64,000 nucleotides of DNA from Adiantum capillus-veneris (taxonomy: Eukaryota; Streptophyta; Polypodiopsida; Polypodiales; Pteridaceae): assembly GCA_014529385.2 (NCBI GenBank), contig CM043944.1:46480768-46544767 (forward strand), read 5' to 3'. The stretch's first letter is position 1. Every line of letters begins with the position of its first letter. The position numbers were made by a program, and so were the translations under genes. Positions 57,179 through 64,000 of this stretch are shown one piece after another. Under the pieces are notes generated by a model. The model saw only the letters and a list, made by a program, of their open reading frames with translations. It made no database searches and was not told where the DNA came from.

Positions 57179-57643
57179 AGCCTCAACTCAGTCGGCTTAG
57201 TCGTGTGTTGCGAGGCTTGATAGAATCTCGAGTGCATGAAGGCTGCGGACCAGCCGATGTAGGGAGATTTGATATCGGGATGAGCTGTAGACAGTTGAGG
57301 GCAGGGGCGGGAGACGCAGAATGAACATAAGGGGGGTGGGGACGAGAGTATCCCGAGAGGGAATCTGAAGAGTATTGGGCTTTCTTTTAAGTTATACTAG
57401 TAAGTAGTACCAACGGTTGTTTTAGTGCGAATCCAAGAAGATTCGAAGGCGATTAGCAATGCTATGTAAAGGGAAATCAAAATTAAAAGGCACGTGGTGA
57501 GATGGCAGAAGCTAGGTGGCAGTGATAGATGAGGTGGACCTATGTTTTATATGCGCTACGACAAGTGCAGAGTGCTGTCGACGCATGGTGTTTGGCGGCG
57601 AGGAGCGCGCAAGAGAGGTAAGTCGTTGTGATCATGTTTCGTC

Positions 57644-58619
57644 GTGAGAGCAAGCTTGTTCCATTGCTGCTATTTTGTTGCCAAAGCATGTGATGTGTTG
57701 TGTTTTCTTGCCAGAACTCGTTATGATGTCCTGTACGATTTGTCTGAAGAAAATTGTATGCATTGTTCCACTGTTGTTGCGTTACTGAAGATGGCACGCC
57801 TGAAGGCAAAAGCCCGATCCAAAGGAGATGCAGAGGGAAGTTCCTCGAAGAAGAGGGAAAGACTCTCTAGAGTGATAGAATTAGTGTCACTGTTTCAATG
57901 GGAGGGACCGACATAGATGTAGGGCTAATGTTGTGCATGCAATCGTTTCTTCAAAAAGAGACGCTGACCGGAGTATGCGCAGTGGAAAGGGGAGGGGCTA
58001 TCTTTCACCTTCACTTTCAAATGGTGGTCCGGTTGTGCACAACCTCATTGATAGCTACCAACAAAAGAATAAAGCAATACCTAGGCTGGGATAGAGTCTC
58101 CCCGCCACATAGCTCCTTTTTCGGGCGTTAAAACAATGGAACATGCATAGGTTTGAGGGCATGATTGGGTATTGCCTAAAGGACTAGGATCAACCACACT
58201 TTCAGATAATCATGCACAATATCGAAGCAGATCATGTCAACAAAGGGGTAGAATTATACAATTTGTATGGTGCCAATGAGCTGAAAAACAAAGTATGTTT
58301 GATGCCAATGAATATCTTCGATAGAGCCTTCATGTTCTGGAAGTTTAAGTTAGGGCACCCACTAGGTAACGACTTGCTATCAACGCTACACAAAATGCTT
58401 AAAAGCGGAAAATACTATCCCTCTTCATCGTGGGTGACACCCTACCAAGGACGTGCCATGGAGTTAGGAAAGACAAAGGCTCTTTGGAGATGTATGGTGC
58501 ATCCATCAATGACAACATATCAAGATGTTGTTAGTATTTTCATCAATAGCCAGATGTATGGAACCTCTCATCCACGCGCTGACTGGTTTCATTTGCGTTG
58601 GCAAGACGTTGAGAGGTAG
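57644..58619 (+). pseudogene. Unidentified plus-strand ORFs
   Basis: Two frames, 57,644-57,916 (90 codons, basic patch MARLKAKARSKGD...SSKKRERL) and 58,212-58,619 (135 codons, ending RADWFHLRWQDVER), follow the TATA/CT region. I do not recognise either. Several stops lie between them and no convincing splice pair joins them. They could be one decayed gene or transposon-derived. Confidence 0.3.
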
Positions 58620-59044
58620 GTTCAGACATGTATGCAAAGAAGAATGTACCCTGCATAAGTGTTGATTTGCAAAAGTATTGCATGCAGTCCACCAAGTGTA
58701 GTTGCCGATGATGGGGATCAACATAGTGAAGAACGGGGCCCTCAGATAGGCCACGACTAGTTATCAAAAGCCCCATGAAAATGAAAAGTCATAGGAAATG
58801 AAAAGCCTCATTGGGAGCGGCCTCTCACTGCATCACTTGAAGGCCTCTCATTCCGCCACCAGATTAGGCCTTTGATTGCTTTGCACTACCCCAAAAACCT
58901 GACACTATCCTCGTGCAGCTCGAGAACACTCTCCTCCTTCCTTTTTCTTTTCTTCCGTTGCAGCTGAAGGTATGCCGATTTGTTCAGCTCTACTTTGGCC
59001 CTTTAGAGGTATAGTTTGTAGGCTAATTTTTGCACGCGCTCGTG

Positions 59045-59068
59045 CACACACACACACACACACACACA
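59045..59068. repeat. Microsatellite (CA)12
   Basis: 24 bp of CA. Confidence 0.97.
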
Positions 59069-59331
59069 TTCATATGCATGCAGTTTGTACTCTTGACGTC
59101 CCTCTTCCTCCTCCTTTCTCTCTTTCTCCCCTTACTTTCAATAAGTGTTTGTGAACGTGTTGCTGCCAACAACTGTAACCCCACTCATTTGCAGGCAGCT
59201 ACAAATGTGTGGATTAAGGGTGGCTTCTACAAGTAAGGGAGAGGAGTACTTGAACTCCACCTCAATCTGTGTTGGCTCTCACCCTCTTTCTCTATGCATG
59301 CCTCTTCCAATTATACTGTGTTGCTTCTCCT

Positions 59332-59332
<1 letters not shown>

Positions 59333-59362
<30 letters not shown>
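59333..59362. repeat. Microsatellite (CT)15
   Basis: 30 bp of CT, 100 bp before the long hairpin. Confidence 0.97.
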
Positions 59363-59364
<2 letters not shown>

Positions 59365-59463
59365 ACCCACGACATTGTCAACCTCCTACTGGCCTTCCCC
59401 TCTCTCTCTCACAAGAAGTTCTGGACAAATTCTCACAATAATTCCCATATTGTGACTTACCTC

Positions 59464-59618
59464 AACATCATGAGCCTCTGAGAGGGAGGCACTGCATACC
59501 TAACTAGGTACGATTGGGGGCAGGGGACCGCCGGCCCGATGGGGGGGCCGGCGGTCCCCTGCCCCCAATCGTACCTAGCTAGGTATGCAGTGCCTCCCTC
59601 TCAGAAGCTCATGATGTT
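59464..59618. repeat. Near-perfect hairpin: 74-bp arms, 7-bp loop
   Basis: Left arm 59,464-59,537 and right arm 59,545-59,618 are reverse complements with only two mismatches (CCTCTG against the partner of AGAAGC near 59,476, and CTAACTAGG against CTAGCTAGG near 59,505). The loop is GATGGGG. The arms are GC-rich toward the centre. No target-site duplication or transposase-type terminus seen. Confidence 0.97.
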
Positions 59619-59685
59619 ATGCATTGTATGAAAAACACTGGAAAAGACTCCATTTTCCTACATGAGAAAATTTCTAAATCTTCTT

Positions 59686-59688
<3 letters not shown>

Positions 59689-59735
<47 letters not shown>
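59689..59735. repeat. Microsatellite (CT)23
   Basis: 47 bp of CT, 70 bp after the long hairpin. Confidence 0.98.
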
Positions 59736-59739
<4 letters not shown>

Positions 59740-59886
59740 GTTAAAGTTGCATCGCTCTTGCCTCTTGCACGTCTCGTACAGCGAATTGGCATGCATGGAT
59801 ACCATCATGATGATGTTGAGATGCACGATGATCAAAGAAACTATGTACGTCACGAATGATAGCTCAAGTTTGGCTCACTACTTGGT

Positions 59887-59923
59887 GAGAATTTCAAGGG
59901 AGGGATCCTCCCTTGAAATTCTC
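59887..59923. repeat. Perfect 17-bp inverted repeat, 3-bp spacer
   Basis: GAGAATTTCAAGGGAGG, spacer GAT, and its exact complement. Overlaps the start of the tandem duplication that follows. Confidence 0.95.
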
Positions 59924-60135
59924 CCTCCAAAAGGTGGCTTTGTGGTGGGTCTAAGGAGGAGGAATGGGAGGGTGCAACAATTCCTCATCTAAATATTGTT
60001 GCCCATGGTACTGGTGCTGGCCCATGGAGGGAGGGATCCTCCCTCCAAAAGGTGGCTTTGTGGTGGGTCTAAGGAGGAGGAATGGGAGGGTGCAACAATC
60101 CCTCATCTAAATATTGTTGCCCATGGTACTGGTGC
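59921..60135. repeat. Tandem duplication, 118-bp period
   Basis: 97-bp units at 59,921-60,017 and 60,039-60,135 are almost identical (CTCCCTCCAAAAGGTGGC ... GGTACTGGTGC). Short AGGGAGGGATCCTCCCT palindromes occur at both unit starts. Confidence 0.9.
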
Positions 60136-61007
60136 AATCCTTCTACCATCATCTAGCCGCACACGTCATACAATAGTATTAGTTATGAGCTGTGCCTTAT
60201 GATTACTCACCAAAGTAGACACTCCCATTCACTTTGTGTCTTTGATTGCCTTATGGATTTCAAAGTTAATGCTCACTATTGTAATTGGGCGGTTCATATT
60301 GTGCATGACGTTTACTTCATGGGTTGTGCCTTGTGCTCTCACAACACAATATCAACATGCTGTCTCATTATCTCAACACTCACTAAGATTATGAGTTACA
60401 GAGTCCTCCCCCTAGGATCCAAGCCTTAGATCTAAACATTTTTCCACGCTCTCTACTTTGTCTTTTTTTTTTTTGTGAAATTGTGGTGTAGTGCTAATGG
60501 TCACTTTACCAAGGAATAGAGAGGGTATCCAAAGGGTTGTGTATTATTTATGACCCATGGGCGTAATTATTAATGGCTCCAAAAAAATTAAATTCACTAC
60601 ATTACATTACATTTAGTAGTGTAATGAAACTATACGCCAAAGGAAAGCCAAAGCGAGAAAAGAAAAAGGAAGAAATGGATAGTCGACCATGTCTTTTTTA
60701 TAGGGAGATGAAAAGTCTTTTGGTTTCCATTTCCATTTCCATTTCCATTTGGCTTTTCATTTCTTAAACTCATCCTTTACATATGCATTCTACATCTTTT
60801 AAAATATTTTTATTTTTAAAATTGGGGAGCCCTAATTGTATCGGCCCTAGCCATGCCAAAATTCGAGACTTCAATAGTCCAAAACTATTCAACATTTTGG
60901 CAAACCAAATTTCAAAGAAAATAGGGCCATAACACTTTCCTCTATTATTATTCATGTTGATTTTCTAAGAGTCTCTGGAGGTATTTTAAAGTGATGAGCG
61001 ATGCAAC
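60136..61007. other. No gene; dispersed repeat copy 2
   Basis: 60,765-60,870 resembles 35,460-35,600. Four ATTTCC/CATTTCCATTT units lie at about 60,725-60,752. Otherwise nothing recognised. Confidence 0.45.
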
Positions 61008-61010
61008 TTT

Positions 61011-61067
<57 letters not shown>
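61008..61067. repeat. Microsatellite (TG)13 then (GA)16
   Basis: About 60 bp in total. Confidence 0.98.
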
Positions 61068-61070
<3 letters not shown>

Positions 61071-61818
61071 TTGAAAATATTCCAAAGGTATCTGATGAAA
61101 GATGAATGTATTTACCTTTTGTGAAGCCATTAGAAATAGAAGCCAAAGCTAGTAGGAGATACCCAATTGTAGAAAAGAAATTGCAACTGAATCTTAAATA
61201 GATGTTGTAATGTGCTAGGAAAAAGCGAAGGCGGAGGCTACGAGTCAGACGGATGGAGAGCAGGTGAGGAAAGGCTACAGCGGGTAGAAGAGAAGGCTAG
61301 GGTGCGGAGGCTAAGGGTGACGAGAAGTGGAGAGGGGAGGCAGGTCGAAGCACACAGAGGAGGAACAGGCGCATGCATTTTCTTAGTTGCATGGCTTGGA
61401 AAGGGACACAACTCAAGGCGTTTGCTAGAGTGGTTACTTGAAGCCACACGAAGTCGATGCTTGCCGGTTGATGTGGGTTTGACTCCACATCACTTCATTT
61501 TATGAGGTAAGGGGGGCAAGGTAGTAGTAGTATGTAGTATAAGTGTCCCATGCAAGATAAGTAGAGAAGTATAGGTGAGGGCTCAGAAAACTAAAGCAAG
61601 CAATTTAAAAAATGTACAACATATTGAGAAGGTTCTTGCAGCCACTTGAAAGTTGTACTCAACATATGAGAAGGCAAAGCCTTGAGTATTGAGTAGCCCA
61701 ACAATGTGCTTCTAGAGCCCAACAAAGTGCTTCACAACCTGCCTATGCACGTTTGGAACAATTTAGGCAATAAACTCTATGTCTTTATGAGTTGAAAGGA
61801 TTCCTTTCATGTGTTGGG

Positions 61819-61860
<42 letters not shown>

Positions 61861-62105
61861 TTATGAGCGTAGTATCGTAGACCTGTCAGAAGGGAGCCAC
61901 CTCGCTATTAAGCATAAGGAGACATCATTTATAGAGCCGGGTAACCCGCCCAGAACCCATTTAGTATCTAAGGGTTAGGTACCATTAAGGTACTACCTTA
62001 CAAAAATTACGTAGTGAATTTAAGCGAGTTATTCACTAATGTACCCCAAGCCAACAGTCCTAGCAAAAATATACTAAGAAAATAGCAACACACATAAACA
62101 GCCAT
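61068..62105. other. Unassigned; includes (GA)18 at 61,823-61,859
   Basis: A 97-codon plus frame (61,212-61,505) is Arg/Gly-rich with no known motif and ends in GTGGGTTTGACTCC, a weak B-box-like string. No gene supported. Confidence 0.4.
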
Positions 62106-62600
62106 GTGTGTGTGCGCGTGCGTGCACGTACCAGTACCAATACAAGTACCAGTATATACAGTACCAGTACAACTCTAGTATTACCATTACTAGTATAGCA
62201 ATATTAGTACCAGTAGTGTATATTGCCAGTATCAATATCAATGTAGTTTAGTAGTACCAGTAAGTACCAGTACAACACTGGTACTACCAGTCTAGTATAG
62301 CAGTATAGTAGTATTAGTACCAGTAGTAGTAGTAGTAGTACTAGTACTAGTATCCTGTGTGTGTGTGTGTGTGTCTCAATATCATTATCAGTACCAATAC
62401 AACACCAATATCAGTCCCATTAGTATCAGTAAGTACCACCTGTACCAGTGCATACAGTACTAGTACAACACCACTACTACCAGTCTAGCATATTAATATA
62501 GTAGTATCAGTACCAGTACTGGTACTACCAATATCAGTATCAGTACCAGTACCAATACTGTGTGTGTACGTGTGTGCACGTGTGCGTGTGCGTGTGTGTG
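62106..62600. repeat. AGTACC-type minisatellite with TG runs
   Basis: Variants of AGTACC, AGTATC and TAGTAG are packed between TG runs at about 62,106, 62,357 and 62,560. A larger unit of about 195 bp repeats (AGTACAACAC...ACTACCAGTCTAG at about 62,268 and 62,463). Many GTAC and ACTAGT palindromes. Confidence 0.9.
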
Positions 62601-63410
62601 TGTAGAGATGTTTTATCATAATTAATAAGACATAATTGAACTTTTACATTCAAAAGACAACTGGCTCTAGAATAAAGGAAATGATAAGTACAAAAACAAC
62701 TTAGTCTTAGAATTATCTTTTGTACAATGTTTGTAAGAATGAAGCCTCATTCCAGTATACAAATAGCAGAAGTACTTTCCTTGTAGTAGGTGTATGTATA
62801 ATCTTGTATTTGGATGATTGCTAAAAGCCAAAAAAATAGAGTCCTTACTTGCATCCATCCAAACAAGACAACAAATATGTTAGCCTTGGATGTGTTTTAC
62901 AGGTATCAATGGAATATATCAGTTGTTATCCATGTCCATCTTACAAACTTTTTTCTTTACTTTACAAGCTTAGTCCAAGAAATAACCCCAAAGTTTCTAG
63001 AAAAAATATATTATTATGATTAGAAGGCCATGACCCCTTCTAATTTAAGTGTCTAAATCCCCCATCAATATTTTTAACAGTTTATACGTTATCTTTCTAG
63101 AATAATGAAACTCCACCACATGAAGCTATAAAAGAAGCCTTTAGAAAAATTCCATTTATAGTTCTACAAATTATCAAGCTTGTTTATGTTTGTTTTAGGT
63201 CAAATATAATTTATGCTCATCATGGTACCAGGGATCCAAAACATCCCCCAGTTTGTATATCACTTATAAATCTTTAGTGGTACGGAGCCTTTGCGGAATC
63301 AAGCCAGACCTTAAGTCCAACCATGAAGTTAAAAAAGGAGCAAATGTCATTATGTTTCTAGTTTCTAGTCTTACTCGTCATTGTAAATGTAAAGAAAGTA
63401 CTGTAATACC
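62601..63410. other. No gene recognised
   Basis: AT-rich; nothing supported. Confidence 0.45.
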
Positions 63411-63414
63411 TTAC

Positions 63415-63555
63415 CAAGACGACCAGTAGCAAGACAAACCCAATAACTGTAAGCATTCGGGCCAGAAAAGAACCATCCAATATCCGTATGCAGCTGGGCC
63501 AAGCCTCGATTTTCCTTAAGCCAAAATAGTGTGCGTGTTGTAACCAGTACTGAGT
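63415..63555 (-). CDS. Possible exon of an unidentified gene
   Basis: Minus strand, open from an acceptor-like GGTTTTAG (63,563-63,556) to a strong donor (CTTG|GTAAGG, exon end 63,415). It encodes TLFWLKENRGLAQLHTDIGW followed by FFSGPNAYSYWVCLATGRLG. The amino acid make-up looks like a folded protein rather than repeat noise. I do not recognise the family and see no neighbouring exon to 64,000. Confidence 0.3.
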
Positions 63556-63599
63556 CTAAAACCAAAAATTCCCCCGGTGTACACCTACCTTTATTGGGA

Positions 63600-64000
63600 G
63601 AGGTTTATTTGCATGAATATGGTGTTTAAGCAATAGGGGCATACAAAAAAAACCTAACTATTGTTAAGAAATTACACCCACCAAGTGAATGCAACTAATG
63701 TATTGCTCTATCTCATCCAAACAACCTAGTTAATGAGTTGGTACAACATTGGTATGCAACTGGGGCAACCACCCCCACAAACCATAAAGAATAGTGTGCA
63801 GTAGGTTGAAAAGAACTCCTTATATTTACTTAGCCAACCCGATGGGCCTTACCAAGCATTTAAGTGACAGTGATCCATTAAGCCATGCTTATGCAACAGT
63901 ATCAAGCCAATCCCAAACTACACATGCCCGTGAAAATATTGCATTACCTCATTCAAAAAAACCAAGTAATGAACCAATATAGCATCGTAAGCACCCGGGG
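63600..64000. other. Right edge, no gene recognised
   Basis: Nothing supportable on either strand. Confidence 0.4.

Noticed and set aside
57002-57220. Small protein after the TATA box
   Set aside because: Mostly CT repeat; both strands open for the same reason.
62106-62600. CRISPR-like array
   Set aside because: Units are irregular hexamer variants without uniform spacers, in a plant genome.

Overview
The window looks like nuclear DNA from a plant with a large, repeat-rich genome. A homosporous fern (Ceratopteris- or Adiantum-like) is my best guess. The signs are a plastid-type polynucleotide phosphorylase gene with very large, transposon-filled introns, an intronless PLS-class PPR gene, many long (CT)n/(GA)n microsatellites, and dense decayed LINE, Ty1/copia and Ty3/gypsy elements. 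There is nothing bacterial: no operons, no Shine-Dalgarno pattern, no CRISPR. The species is an inference; the gene families are read directly from the sequence.

Only two host genes are clear. (1) On the minus strand, nine exons between 14,657 and 24,507 encode the N-terminal third or so (333 aa) of a chloroplast-type polyribonucleotide nucleotidyltransferase (PNPase). Every exon has GT-AG borders and the reading frame is kept across all eight joins. The second RNase PH core, KH and S1 domains were not found, so they lie beyond the left edge behind an intron of more than 14.6 kb, or the gene is truncated by transposons. (2) A 640-codon uninterrupted PPR gene lies at 54,431-56,353 (minus). It has PLS repeats and a degenerate E domain but no DYW deaminase. 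Both products would be expected to act in organellar RNA metabolism.

Layout: 1-2,408 is a LINE of the 'YLGVVFSG' type (family A, plus strand). 2,409-2,524 is a CT/CA microsatellite. 2,553-6,790 is a second, long LINE (family B, minus strand). 6,800-8,970 is the 3' half of a copia element with its LTR. 9,780-10,060 is a LINE zinc-domain scrap. 10,770-13,100 holds a family A fragment next to a third LINE (family C), both minus. 14,657-24,507 is the PNPase gene; its 4.8-kb intron 4 holds a gypsy-type LTR, a GC-rich minisatellite and a copia LTR/PBS/gag block carrying a tandem pair of tRNA-like units. 25,000-30,700 is a mosaic of SINE-like, gypsy (both strands) and copia pieces. 34,100-35,200 is an array of three copia LTR-like copies. 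36,236-37,131 is a gypsy-type 5' LTR with primer binding site. 38,485-41,410 is a decayed SWIM-finger ORF (minus). 42,315-44,032 is a copia-type LTR, a gypsy integrase and a poly-C tract. 44,000-54,400 is mostly AT-rich sequence with a second copy of that LTR. 54,431-57,200 holds the PPR gene and a TATA/CT-rich region facing the other way. 57,600-58,620 has unidentified ORFs. 59,464-59,618 is a 155-bp near-perfect hairpin. 62,100-62,600 is an AGTACC-type minisatellite.

Most other open frames are short, in low-complexity DNA, or antisense shadows, and were left out. Recurrent themes worth following are CT microsatellites that sit on the sense strand in the 3' part of LTRs or just before the primer binding site, tRNA-like modules inside LTRs, and the hairpin at 59.5 kb.
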